From Bradyrhizobium guangxiense (lineage in GTDB: Bacteria; Pseudomonadota; Alphaproteobacteria; Rhizobiales; Xanthobacteraceae): a stretch of DNA of 64,000 nucleotides. Below the pieces are notes generated by a model. It saw only the letters and a program-made list of their open reading frames with translations. It had not been told where the DNA came from and made no database searches. The stretch spans positions 6,974,501 through 7,038,500 of the forward strand of contig NZ_CP022219.1 of assembly GCF_004114915.1 (NCBI RefSeq), in the 5' to 3' direction. How positions within the stretch are numbered: the first letter of the stretch is position 1; each line of letters opens with the position of its first letter. Shown here one piece after another: positions 8,831-17,157 of the stretch. The position numbers and the translations under genes are program-made.

Positions 8831-9225
8831 CGTCCGCCTCCAATTGCATAGGCGATGATCCAGACCAGCACCGTCAACGCGATGCCGCCGATCAGCGCGC
8901 CCCAGGTCAGGGCTTCCCGCTCATTGGCCTTGAAGCCATAGCCGAGGTCCCAGACGAAATGCCGGATGCCGCTCAGCATATGGTGCATCAGCGCCCAGGT
9001 GTAGCCGAACACGATCAGGCGGCCGATCATGCTGCCGGTGAAGGCCTGGACATGGGCATAGGCGGCCGGGCCGGAGGCCGCGGCGATCAGCCACCAGGCC
9101 AGCAGCAGGGTGCCGACGTAGAGAGCGATGCCGGTGGCGCGATGGACGATGGACAGTGCCATCGTCAGCGTCCAGCGGTAGGTTTGGATGTGCGGCGAGA
9201 GCGGTCGTTCGATCCGTGCGGTCAT
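8827..9225 (-). CDS. sdhC: succinate dehydrogenase cytochrome b556 subunit
   Basis: A 132-residue membrane subunit with three helices. RPLSPHIQTYRW and SIVHRATG near the N-terminus are the SdhC signature (quinone-site Ser and Arg), and HHMLSGIRHFVWD carries the probable haem-ligand His. A TTG codon 27 bases further upstream keeps the frame open, but the ATG at 9225 matches the family start. It is the first gene of the operon, and its stop overlaps sdhD by four bases. Confidence 0.94.
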   Translation of the reverse strand: MTARIERPLSPHIQTYRWTLTMALSIVHRATGIALYVGTLLLAWWLIAAASGPAAYAHVQAFTGSMIGRLIVFGYTWALMHHMLSGIRHFVWDLGYGFKANEREALTWGALIGGIALTVLVWIIAYAIGGGR

Positions 9226-9696
9226 GGGCTTTGATGTTGTATTGCGGCCCAACGGGGGGGCGCGCGGGGATCGGAAAGGTCGGCTCTATTTACGGAGTCG
9301 ATTTGGCCTGCGCAATCACCAAATCGCCATAAATCGAACTGGCATTCAGCTCTAGAGCGCTGAGGAAACAAGCCCAATCAGGGCCTTGGTATCCCAGCAT
9401 GCCGGTCCGCCAGCCAATAATTGAACTAGAATTCAACTGTTGAGAGGGTGCCGAGTTGCATTGAAATTGCTATTGGAACGCCTCTAAACGGACCATCCCG
9501 TCCAAACCGCTGGAAGGCGGCAACATCCCCGCGCCAGCCGCGCCCACGCGCCCTAACCTGCATCCGAATTCCGATCCTGCTGGATTCCCCTTCGGATATG
9601 CGCACCCTGCATTCCACCCCAGCCGCGTGGTTCAGCGTGTCGACCGCGGGAATCAGATCGCCTAATGCTCCCTCCGCAGGTTTTGGAAGCGACGTC
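9226..9696. other. divergent intergenic region, sdhC / TauE-like permease
   Basis: This 471-bp gap holds the candidate sdh promoter (9287-9315) and a short palindrome GCTCTAGAGC near 9350. The permease frame stays open through 9448-9696, but that stretch reads as non-membrane sequence unlike the family, so I regard it as non-coding leader. I see no other gene here. Confidence 0.5.
9287..9315 (-). promoter_or_regulatory. candidate sdhCDAB promoter
   Basis: On the minus strand TTGCGC and TAAATA are separated by 17 bp, and the -10 lies about 60 bases before the sdhC ATG. Spacing and -10 match are good; the -35 is moderate. Confidence 0.42.
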
Positions 9697-10593
9697 ATGG
9701 CGGCGCTACGGCCGGTCGTCGGGCAGGTCAGGGTGATTGCAGGTCTCGATATCAAGGAGGTCCTCGAGCTCGCGCTGTTGCTGATTGCAACTGGTGCGCT
9801 CTCGGGATTTCTCGCGGGCGTGTTCGGCATCGGCGGCGGCGCAATACTGGTGCCGGTGTTCTACGAATGCTTCCGCATCGCCGGCGTGCCGCTCGAGGTG
9901 CGCATGCCGCTCTGTGTCGGCACCTCGCTTGCCGTGATCATCCCGACCTCGATCCGCTCGTTCCAGGCGCACTACAAGCGCGGCGCGGTCGACATGGCGA
10001 TCCTGCGCGTCTGGTGGCTGCCGATCGTGATCGGCGTTGTCGCTGGCAGCGTTATCGCGCGTTTCGCGCCGGAGCGGCTGTTCAAGATCGTGTTCGTTTG
10101 CGTCGCCTGGTCGGCGGCCGCGCGTCTCATCTTCGCGCGTGAGGGGTGGAAGCTCGGCGACGATCTGCCGAAGGGCCCCTTGATGCGCGTCTACGGCTTC
10201 TGCGTCGGTATTCTCTCGACGCTGATGGGCATCGGCGGCGGCCTGTTCTCGAACCTCTTGATGACCTTCTATAGCCGCCCGATTCACCAGGCGGTCGCCA
10301 CCTCCTCGGCACTCGCGGTGTTGATCTCGATTCCCGGCGCGCTCGGCTACATCTATGCCGGCTGGCCGGCAGCAACGACCTATCCCGCCGTCGCCGCGCT
10401 GCAGATCCCGTTCGCGCTCGGCTACGTCTCGCTGATCGGCGCCGTCCTGGTGATGCCGATGAGCCTCGTCACGGCGCCGCTCGGCGTGAAAGCCGCGCAT
10501 GCGATGTCGAAGCGCACGCTGGAAATGGCGTTCGGGTGTTATCTGTTGATCGTCGGCAGCAGGTTTGTGCTGAGCCTGGTGGGCGGGCTGTAA
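9697..10593 (+). CDS. TauE/SafE (TSUP) family membrane permease
   Basis: A 298-residue polytopic protein of the TSUP family, which exports sulfite, sulfoacetate or related organic anions. It has about eight helices and the two repeated family motifs GFLAGVFGIGGGAILVP (about 35-51) and GILSTLMGIGGGLFSNLLM (about 170-188), one in each half. I chose the ATG at 9697 because GGAAG lies seven bases upstream and the first helix follows after about 25 residues. It stands alone, so the substrate is unknown. Confidence 0.85.
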   Translation: MAALRPVVGQVRVIAGLDIKEVLELALLLIATGALSGFLAGVFGIGGGAILVPVFYECFRIAGVPLEVRMPLCVGTSLAVIIPTSIRSFQAHYKRGAVDMAILRVWWLPIVIGVVAGSVIARFAPERLFKIVFVCVAWSAAARLIFAREGWKLGDDLPKGPLMRVYGFCVGILSTLMGIGGGLFSNLLMTFYSRPIHQAVATSSALAVLISIPGALGYIYAGWPAATTYPAVAALQIPFALGYVSLIGAVLVMPMSLVTAPLGVKAAHAMSKRTLEMAFGCYLLIVGSRFVLSLVGGL

Positions 10594-10626
10594 GGATATG
10601 GGGCACACGCGCCCGACACACTTAGT

Positions 10627-10726
10627 GTCATTCCCCGCGAAGGCGGGGAATCCAGTATTCCAGAGACGATTGTGATTGAACGAGAGGCCGCGGCGTACTG
10701 GATGTCCCGCCTTCGCGGGGCATGAC
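10627..10726. repeat. family A palindromic intergenic repeat (CCCCGCGAAGGCGGGG type)
   Basis: The ends are GTCATTCCCCGCGAAGGCGG and GCCTTCGCGGGGCATGAC, inverted about 100 bp apart. It lies between the convergent permease and matB genes and may serve as a bidirectional transcription stop. Confidence 0.7.
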
Positions 10727-10767
10727 AGCCAACGGGTGGCGCGGTTTTGCCTAAAGCCCGCGCGCCC

Positions 10768-12297
10768 CTATTTCTTCGCGTAAATATCCTTGTACGTCTC
10801 GCGCAAAATGTTCTTCTGCACCTTGCCCATGGTGTTGCGCGGCAGCTCGTCGACGACGAAGACGCGCTTTGGCATCTTGAACTTCGCAAGGCGCCCGTCC
10901 AGGCCCTTCAGCACGGCCGCTTCATCGATGCTCGCGCCGGGCTGGCGCACCAGCACCGCCGTGACGCCCTCGCCGAAATCGGCGTGCGGCACGCCGATGA
11001 CGGCGGACTCGACCACACCGGGCATGGCATCGATCTCGCTTTCGATCTCCTTCGGATACACGTTGAAGCCGCCGGAGATCACGAGATCCTTGCCGCGGCC
11101 GAGAATGTGGACGTAACCCTTGGCGTCGATCTTGCCGAGATCGCCGGTGATGAAGAAGCCGTCGGGGCGGAATTCGGACTTGGTCTTCTCCGGCATGCGC
11201 CAATAGCCTTTGAAGACGTTCGGGCCCTTCACCTCGATCATGCCGATCTCGTCGCGCGGCAATTCCTTGCCGGTCTCGGGCTCGGTGACGCGCACGGAAA
11301 CGCCGGGCAGCGGGAAGCCGACCGCGCCGGGCACGCGCGCGCCGTCATAGGGATTCGACGTATTCATGTTGGTCTCGGTCATGCCGTAGCGCTCGAGCAC
11401 CGCATGGCCCGTGCGCGCCGACCATTCGCGATGGGTCTCCGCGAGCAGCGGCGCCGAGCCCGAGATGAACAGCCGCATGTGGCTGGTGGTCTCCTTCGAC
11501 AGCACGGGATTCTGCAGCAGGCGGGGGTAGAAGGTCGGCACGCCCATCATCACTGTGGCGCGCGCCATCAGCTTGATCATGAGATCCGGATCGAGCTTCG
11601 GCAGGAAGATCATCGAGGCGCGGGCGAACAGCGTCACGTTGGTCGCCACGAAAAGGCCGTGGGTGTGATAGATCGGCAGCGCGTGGATCAGGACGTCCTT
11701 GTCGGTGAAGCGCCAGTAGTCGACCAGCGAGAGCGAGTTCGATGCCAGATTGTCGTGGGTGAGCATCGCGCCCTTGGAGCGGCCGGTGGTGCCCGAGGTA
11801 TAGAGGATCGCGGCGAGATCGTCGTTCGCGCGCAAGACGGTTACGAATTCGGAGCTGGCCTTGTCCGCGGCCTCCGTCAGCGAGCCCTTGCCGTCGGCTC
11901 CGAGCGTTTCGACCTTGGCCGTCACCTTGGCGGCGATCGGGGCGAGCCCCTCGGCCTTGGAGGGATCGCACACCACCAGCGACGGCTCGGCATCGCCGAT
12001 GAAGTAGTCGAGCTCGTTCAGCGTATAGGCGGTGTTGAGCGGCAGATAGACCGCGCCGGCCCTGACCGTGCCGAGATAAAGCACGATGTTGGCGACGGAT
12101 TTCTCGACCTGCACGGCGACGCGGTCGCCGGGCTTGACGCCGCGGGCAACCAGCACGTTCGCCATCTGCCCGGCCCGCGCAATCAGGTCGCCATAGCTGA
12201 TATGGACGCCGTCATGCGTCTCGATCGCGAGGCGTTTGGGATCGTCGAGGCCGTCGAACAGGCGGGAAAACAGGTTGGCGTTGGCTACTGGGTTCAT
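10768..12297 (-). CDS. matB: malonyl-CoA synthetase (AMP-forming)
   Basis: A 509-residue ANL-superfamily ligase that activates malonate to malonyl-CoA through an acyl-adenylate. The P-loop-like YTSGTTGRSKGAMLTH is near residue 155, YGMTETNMNTSNP (A5) near 305, and the adenylation-hinge region GRGKDLVISGG near 405, with the catalytic Lys in RNTMGKVQKNILRE at the end. ALPIYHTHGLFVATN matches malonyl/methylmalonyl-CoA synthetases more closely than acetyl-CoA synthetases. The ATG at 12297 has GAGGAAA six bases upstream. No matA or malonate transporter is adjacent. Confidence 0.85.
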   Translation of the reverse strand: MNPVANANLFSRLFDGLDDPKRLAIETHDGVHISYGDLIARAGQMANVLVARGVKPGDRVAVQVEKSVANIVLYLGTVRAGAVYLPLNTAYTLNELDYFIGDAEPSLVVCDPSKAEGLAPIAAKVTAKVETLGADGKGSLTEAADKASSEFVTVLRANDDLAAILYTSGTTGRSKGAMLTHDNLASNSLSLVDYWRFTDKDVLIHALPIYHTHGLFVATNVTLFARASMIFLPKLDPDLMIKLMARATVMMGVPTFYPRLLQNPVLSKETTSHMRLFISGSAPLLAETHREWSARTGHAVLERYGMTETNMNTSNPYDGARVPGAVGFPLPGVSVRVTEPETGKELPRDEIGMIEVKGPNVFKGYWRMPEKTKSEFRPDGFFITGDLGKIDAKGYVHILGRGKDLVISGGFNVYPKEIESEIDAMPGVVESAVIGVPHADFGEGVTAVLVRQPGASIDEAAVLKGLDGRLAKFKMPKRVFVVDELPRNTMGKVQKNILRETYKDIYAKK

Positions 12298-12392
12298 GCA
12301 AGATTTCCTCGACCGCAAGTCTGACAAGGCCGGTCAAAACCGAGGGCTGGATTAGCAAAAACCGCCCCAATGAAGCAACGGAGACAGTTTGC

Positions 12393-13154
12393 ATGACCAA
12401 AGGTGGGAAACGCGTGGCCTGGGTAACGGGCGGTGGCAGCGGGATCGGAGAGGCCGGCGCCGAGGCACTCGCGGCCGACGGCTGGACGGTGGTGGTTTCG
12501 GGCCGGCGCAAAGACGCCCTGGATGCCGTGGTGACAAAGATCACCAAGGCCGGCGGGGCGGCCGAGGCCATCGCGCTCGACGTCTCCAACGCGGCTGCAG
12601 CCCAGACGGCGGCCGACCAGATCGTCGCAAAGCACGGCCGCATCGACCTGCTGGTCAACAATGCCGGCATCAATGTCCCCAAGCGCAGCTGGAAGGACAT
12701 GGAACTGGAGGGCTGGGACAAGCTGGTCCAGGTCAATCTCAACGGCGTGCTCTATTGCATGCGCGCAGTGCTGCCGGCGATGCGCAAGCAGCAGGACGGC
12801 GCGATCATCAACGTGTCGTCCTGGGCCGGCCGTCACGTCTCGAAGATGCCGGGCCCGGCCTACACCACGACAAAACATGCGGTGCTGGCGCTGACCCATT
12901 CCTTCAACATGGACGAGTGCGTCAACGGCCTGCGCGCCTGCTGCCTGATGCCGGGCGAGGTGGCGACGCCGATCCTGAAGCTGCGCCCGGTGGTGCCGAG
13001 CAAGGAGGAGCAGGCGAAGATGCTGCAATCCGAAGATCTCGGCCGCACCATCGCGTTCATCGCGAGCATGCCGGCGCGAGTCTGCATCAACGAAGTGCTG
13101 ATCAGCCCGACGCATAATCGCGGCTTCATCCAGACGCCGAACAACAGGGATTGA
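12393..13154 (+). CDS. SDR family NAD(P)-dependent oxidoreductase
   Basis: A 253-residue classical short-chain dehydrogenase. It shows TGGGSGIG (12-19), NNAG (about 89-92), the catalytic Ser in NVSSWAG (about 140) and the YTTTK Tyr/Lys pair (about 156-160), followed by LMPGEVATPI where PG-x-V-x-T is typical. It is divergent from matB across 95 bp. The substrate is unknown; the R/K pattern after the glycine motif (SGRRKDAL) suggests NADP preference (inference). Confidence 0.88.
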   Translation: MTKGGKRVAWVTGGGSGIGEAGAEALAADGWTVVVSGRRKDALDAVVTKITKAGGAAEAIALDVSNAAAAQTAADQIVAKHGRIDLLVNNAGINVPKRSWKDMELEGWDKLVQVNLNGVLYCMRAVLPAMRKQQDGAIINVSSWAGRHVSKMPGPAYTTTKHAVLALTHSFNMDECVNGLRACCLMPGEVATPILKLRPVVPSKEEQAKMLQSEDLGRTIAFIASMPARVCINEVLISPTHNRGFIQTPNNRD

Positions 13155-13183
13155 GGCGCACAGCGCGGGCCACATTCTCCGCT

Positions 13184-13330
13184 GTCGTCCCGGGGCGCGA
13201 CGAAGTCGCGAACCCGGGACCCATAACCACAGGGAGAAGTGGTTGCGCGAAACTGGTCACTCCGAGTTTTCGCCAAACATCTCCCTGTGGTTATGGGTCC
13301 CGGATCGGCGCTTCGCTTGTCCGGGACCAC
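13184..13330. repeat. family A composite palindromic repeat with internal CCATAACCACAG arms
   Basis: The outer ends GTCGTCCCGGGGC and GTCCGGGACCACGG enclose inner inverted arms GGGACCCATAACCACAGGGA and TCCCTGTGGTTATGGGTCCC, so the whole 147 bp can fold into one long interrupted hairpin. The rest of this 385-bp gap (13331-13539) holds only the presumed fasciclin promoter and leader, with no further gene. Confidence 0.8.
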
Positions 13331-13539
13331 GGCAGAGTGTGTGGCGCGCGCGCTCACACACGAACATCCCGCCCCATAGTTTCACGCATCACAAAGAATT
13401 TTTCTCCGAAACCGCAGCCCAAACCCTCCCGTAGTTCGGTCCAACGACGGCACTGCTGCACCACCCCTGTCGCAGTCGCGGTTGTTGCCCCAACTCAACG
13501 CCGGCCATCGCCGGTCACAATCCAATCGGGAGACTTTCC

Positions 13540-14094
13540 ATGTCGAAGCGCATTGCCTATCTCGCTGCCGCCGCCTTCAGCGCCCTCGCCATCACCGCGA
13601 CCGTCGTCGCGCCTGCCAGCGCCGAGGAAAAGACCGTCATGGTCGGCGGCGCCGCGATGTTCCCCTCGAAGAACATCGTCCAGAACGCGGTCAACTCGAA
13701 GGACCACACCACGCTGGTGGCGGCGGTGAAGGCGGCTGGCCTGGTGCCGACGCTGGAAAGCAAGGGCCCGTTCACGGTGTTCGCGCCGACCAACGCCGCC
13801 TTCGGCAAGCTGCCGGCCGGCACCGTCGACAATCTGGTCAAGCCCGAGAACAAGGCGACGCTGACCAAGATCCTCACCTACCACGTCGTGCCCGGCAAGC
13901 TCGAGGCCTCCGACCTCACCGACGGCAAGAAGCTGAAGACCGCCGAAGGCGCGGAGCTGACGGTCAAGAAGATGGACGGCAAGGTCTGGATCGTCGACGC
14001 CAAGGGCGGCACCTCGATGGTGACGATCTCCAACGTCAACCAGGCCAACGGCGTCATCCACGTGGTCGACACCGTGCTGATGCCGGCCTCGTAA
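13540..14094 (+). CDS. exported fasciclin domain protein
   Basis: A 184-residue protein with a Sec signal peptide (positively charged start, hydrophobic core, cleavage after PASA near residue 28) and one fasciclin (FAS1) domain covering the rest. The two FAS1 conserved blocks are visible: GPFTVFAPTNAAFGKLP (about 79-95) and VIHVVDTVLMP at the C-terminus, with TYHVVPGK between them. Such proteins act at the cell surface or periplasm in adhesion-like roles; the role here is unknown. GGGAGA precedes the ATG. A strong terminator follows at 14140. Confidence 0.9.
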   Translation: MSKRIAYLAAAAFSALAITATVVAPASAEEKTVMVGGAAMFPSKNIVQNAVNSKDHTTLVAAVKAAGLVPTLESKGPFTVFAPTNAAFGKLPAGTVDNLVKPENKATLTKILTYHVVPGKLEASDLTDGKKLKTAEGAELTVKKMDGKVWIVDAKGGTSMVTISNVNQANGVIHVVDTVLMPAS

Positions 14095-14139
14095 CACCGC
14101 GCGATCCTGTTTCATCCCCGAACAGGATGGTTCTAGACC

Positions 14140-14169
14140 GCGAGCCGGGGATACCCGGCTCGCTTTTTT
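14140..14169 (+). terminator. rho-independent terminator of fasciclin gene
   Basis: GCGAGCCGGG pairs with CCCGGCTCGC around a GATA loop and is followed by six Ts. It is a classic intrinsic terminator 46 bases after the stop codon. Confidence 0.9.
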
Positions 14170-14238
14170 GTGACCACAATAGCCTGACGGCATCGATTCG
14201 ATGGCTGGCGGGGCGTAACGAAAACCGGCGGTCCGGCG

Positions 14239-14244
14239 TATAAT
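14239..14244 (+). promoter_or_regulatory. candidate -10 box for the cytochrome b / molybdoenzyme operon
   Basis: A perfect TATAAT lies 61 bases before the ATG. No good -35 hexamer is found 17 bp upstream (TAACGA), so an activator or an alternative sigma factor would be needed. Confidence 0.3.
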
Positions 14245-14262
14245 TCCCGACACACGATCTCC

Positions 14263-14304
14263 AGGACGGAACGATCACGACGGAACGATCAGGACGGAAC
14301 CATC
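14263..14304 (+). repeat. three 14-bp tandem repeats abutting a start codon
   Basis: AGGACGGAACGATC, ACGACGGAACGATC and AGGACGGAACCATC run head to tail and end exactly at the ATG of the cytochrome b gene. The last unit provides the ribosome site (AGGACGGA), so the leader contains the ribosome-site motif in triplicate. Confidence 0.7.
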
Positions 14305-14934
14305 ATGGCGAGCCTCACAGTCACCGACGAGCAGGTCAGGGCCACCCCGGCCAAATTGATCCAGCCAGCCTGGGTGCGGGTCATGCACTGGATCAACGCC
14401 CTTGCCATGATCCTGATGATCCTGTCGGGCTGGCAGATCTACAACGCCTCGCCGCTGTTCGGCTTCAGTTTTCCGCGCGAGTACACGCTCGGCGGCTGGC
14501 TCGGCGGCGGCCTGCTTTGGCACTTCGCGGCGATGTGGCTGTTGATGATCAACGGTCTCGCCTATCTCGTCACCGGCTTTGCCACCGGCCGCTTCCGCAG
14601 GAAGCTGCTGCCGATCACCCCGTCAGGCGTGCTCCACGACGTCAGGGCTGCCCTGACCTTCAAGCTCGGCCATGACGACCTCACCGTCTACAATTACGTG
14701 CAGCGCCTGCTCTATGCCGGCATCATCGTGATCGGCGTGCTGATCGTGCTCACCGGGCTCGGCATGTGGAAGCCGGTGCAGCTCTATTATCTCGTCGCGC
14801 TGTTTGGCGATTATCCGACCGCGCGCTACATCCACTTCTTCTGCATGGCCGCGATCTGCGCCTTCCTCGTCATTCATGTCCTGCTCGCGCTCTTGGTGCC
14901 GAAGAGCCTGCGCGCGATGATCATCGGTCGTTGA
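14305..14934 (+). CDS. cytochrome b561-type membrane subunit (partner of the adjacent molybdoenzyme)
   Basis: A 209-residue membrane protein with four predicted helices (about residues 34-53, 68-92, 129-150 and 173-196). Haem-ligand histidines appear in VRVMHWINA (helix 1), LLWHFAAMW (helix 2) and the last helix (YIHFFCMAA, FLVIHVLLA), the pattern of Ni/Fe-hydrogenase or formate-dehydrogenase type cytochrome b subunits. It ends ten bases before the molybdoenzyme gene, so the two are surely co-transcribed. It probably passes electrons between quinol and the molybdoenzyme (inference). Confidence 0.85.
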   Translation: MASLTVTDEQVRATPAKLIQPAWVRVMHWINALAMILMILSGWQIYNASPLFGFSFPREYTLGGWLGGGLLWHFAAMWLLMINGLAYLVTGFATGRFRRKLLPITPSGVLHDVRAALTFKLGHDDLTVYNYVQRLLYAGIIVIGVLIVLTGLGMWKPVQLYYLVALFGDYPTARYIHFFCMAAICAFLVIHVLLALLVPKSLRAMIIGR

Positions 14935-14944
14935 GGAGGAGAAC

Positions 14945-15727
14945 ATGGCCAAGCGTTCATTCCTGATCCCCGGCGTCGACAAGCGGCTCCTGATCAAGGA
15001 CGCCATCAAGACGATGCCCGATTTTCCTCGCCGCCGCTTCATTGCGGGCGGCCCCAGCCTCGGCGCGCTGACGCTGCTGACCGGCTGCGATGTCGTGGAC
15101 TCGTCCTCGGCCGATACGCTGCTGGCACAGGTCTCGAAATTCAACGACGCCGTGCAGGCCTTCATCTTCAATCCCGACGCGCTGGCGCCGACCTTCCCAG
15201 AAAGCGCGATCACCAAGCCGTTCCCGTTCAACGCCTATTACGATCTCGACGATGCGCCCGACGTGGACGGTAAAGACTGGAAGCTCGAGGTGCGCGGCCT
15301 CGTCGACAACAAGAAGTCCTGGACGCTGGACGAGCTCTACAAACTGCCGCAGGTCACCCAGATCACGCGTCACATCTGCGTCGAGGGCTGGAGCGCGATC
15401 GGCAGCTGGACCGGCACGCCCTTGCGCGATTTCCTGAAACTGATCGGCGCCGACACGCGCGCGAAATATGTCTGGTTCCAGTGCGCCGACAAGGACGGCT
15501 ACAATTCGCCTTTGGACATGCGTAGCGCGCTGCATCCGCAGACCCAGATGACGTTCAAATACGCAAACGATATCCTGCCACGCGCCTACGGCTTCCCGAT
15601 GAAGATCCGCGTGCCGACCAAGCTCGGCTTCAAGAACCCGAAATACGTGGTCTCGATGGAAGTCACCAACGACTACAAGGGCGGCTATTGGGAAGACCAG
15701 GGGTATAATTCGTTCAGCGGGAGCTGA
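14945..15727 (+). CDS. YedY/MsrP-like molybdopterin-dependent oxidoreductase
   Basis: A 260-residue protein of the sulfite-oxidase fold. The molybdenum-ligand Cys lies in ITRHICVEGWSAIGSWTG (about 139-156), with KFPM-like YGFPMKIRVPTKLGFKNPK downstream. The N-terminus carries a Tat motif, FPRRRFIAGG (about 26-35), and then LLTGC, a possible lipobox, so it may be a Tat-exported lipoprotein. Unlike E. coli msrPQ, the membrane subunit gene comes first and is b561-like rather than a YedZ type. The substrate is unknown; protein methionine sulfoxide is only one option. Confidence 0.85.
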   Translation: MAKRSFLIPGVDKRLLIKDAIKTMPDFPRRRFIAGGPSLGALTLLTGCDVVDSSSADTLLAQVSKFNDAVQAFIFNPDALAPTFPESAITKPFPFNAYYDLDDAPDVDGKDWKLEVRGLVDNKKSWTLDELYKLPQVTQITRHICVEGWSAIGSWTGTPLRDFLKLIGADTRAKYVWFQCADKDGYNSPLDMRSALHPQTQMTFKYANDILPRAYGFPMKIRVPTKLGFKNPKYVVSMEVTNDYKGGYWEDQGYNSFSGS

Positions 15728-15730
15728 CGA

Positions 15731-16915
15731 CTAAGCCGGCCCCACCTTGCGCTGGCATAGCGCCGCCACGGCCCCGAGCGCCAGCAGCGCCGCCGATACA
15801 TTCAGTGCGTACGACAAGCTCCCCAGCGCATCCGTGATCGCGCCGACCACGATCGGCCCCAGCGTCTGGCCCACGCCGAACGAGATCGTCATCGCCGCGA
15901 TCGCGGTCGGCCATATCTGCGGCGGATAGTTGAAGCGCACGAAGGCGGTGGTCGAGCCGACCACGGCGAAGAAGGCGACGCCGAACACGACCGCCGAGAC
16001 CGCCAGCCATGCCGGCGAATGTCCGAGCATCGGCAGGGCAGCTCCAGCTGCGTTGGTGCCGAGGATGATGGCGGTGGCAAGCCCGCCGCGGTCGAGCGCC
16101 AGCACGCCGCGCCAGGCCCAGGGCGTGACGAAGGCGGACAGGCCGATCAGGCTCCAGAACGCCGCCTGCGCCGCCGCCCCGCCGCCGCCGTCGCGCACAT
16201 AGGCGATCATGAAGGTCATGTAGGCGATGTAGCCCGCGCCGAACAGGAAATAGCCGGCCAGATAAATCAGCACCGGCAGGATCGCGAACGAGGCGTGACC
16301 ACTTTCCGAGAAACGCGCGCCGCTTTCGATGCGGATCAGGAACAGCGGCACGGTCATGGCGACCGACAGCAGCGTCAGTGCCCACCACACGATCCACCAC
16401 GAGCCCGGCCCGAAATATTGCAACGTGAACGGGGCGATCAGCCCCGAGGAGAGAATGCCGATGCCCGGTCCGGCATAGAACAGGCTGAGCAGGAAATTGG
16501 CCCGTTCGGGGCGCGACTGGGCGATGGTGGCGGCGAGCGCGCCGCCGGCGACGAAGCCGGCTGCGGCGCCGAGACCCAGCACGAGGCGCGCCAGGCTCAG
16601 CGCGACGAAATTTCCCGTCAGAGCGCAAGTGGCGAGCGCGGCGACGCAGGCGACGGTTCCGCCGCGGATCGCGGTCGCCCAGCCGATGCGCTGGATCAGG
16701 CGGGAGGCCACCAGCGCGCCGACGAGATAGCCGACGGCGTTGATGGTGTTCATGAATCCGGCCGCCGAGTAGGACCAGCCAAGGGTCTCGCGCATGTCGG
16801 GCAGCACCAGCGCATAGGCGAAGCGGCCGATGCCGAGCCCGACGGTGGCGGCCAGCGACAGCGTCAGGATCAGCCGCGCGGGATGCGCGTAGGGCGGGCG
16901 GTCAGGGGCGTGCAA
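15731..16915 (-). CDS. YbfB/YjiJ-type MFS transporter
   Basis: A 394-residue major facilitator protein with about twelve helices. LGIGRFAYALVLPDMRETLGW near the N-terminus and the family's GFMNTINAVGYLVGAL identify the YbfB/YjiJ subgroup, which has no firm substrate. The frame is open to 16993, but I prefer the TTG at 16915 because CCGGAG lies seven bases upstream and the sequence before it is not membrane-like. It is convergent with the molybdoenzyme operon, only three bases apart. Confidence 0.85.
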   Translation of the reverse strand: MHAPDRPPYAHPARLILTLSLAATVGLGIGRFAYALVLPDMRETLGWSYSAAGFMNTINAVGYLVGALVASRLIQRIGWATAIRGGTVACVAALATCALTGNFVALSLARLVLGLGAAAGFVAGGALAATIAQSRPERANFLLSLFYAGPGIGILSSGLIAPFTLQYFGPGSWWIVWWALTLLSVAMTVPLFLIRIESGARFSESGHASFAILPVLIYLAGYFLFGAGYIAYMTFMIAYVRDGGGGAAAQAAFWSLIGLSAFVTPWAWRGVLALDRGGLATAIILGTNAAGAALPMLGHSPAWLAVSAVVFGVAFFAVVGSTTAFVRFNYPPQIWPTAIAAMTISFGVGQTLGPIVVGAITDALGSLSYALNVSAALLALGAVAALCQRKVGPA

Positions 16916-17026
16916 GGGGGTACTCCGGCCCGCCCAATGTGGCAGGCCCTGCCCGGCTTGCACAGCCGTGAGGCGGCAATGGTGTCTTGCCAAGCGCGCA
17001 ACGCCGCTCTAGCACTCCGGCCGACC

Positions 17027-17131
17027 GTCATTCCGGGGCGCGCGCAGCGCGAACCCGGAATCCATTTCTCCGCTTGCGCTGGGGCTCGATGGATTCCGGG
17101 CTCGCTCGCTTTGCTCGCGCCCCGGAATGAC
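17027..17131. repeat. family A palindromic intergenic repeat
   Basis: GTCATTCCGGGGCGCG at one end and CGCGCCCCGGAATGAC at the other are inverted, with a second inverted pair (CCCGGAATCCAT and ATGGATTCCGGG) inside. It lies directly before the leuB ribosome site, so it forms part of the leuB leader or promoter region. Confidence 0.8.
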
Positions 17132-17157
17132 GAGAGAGGATCGAAAAGGATACGACC

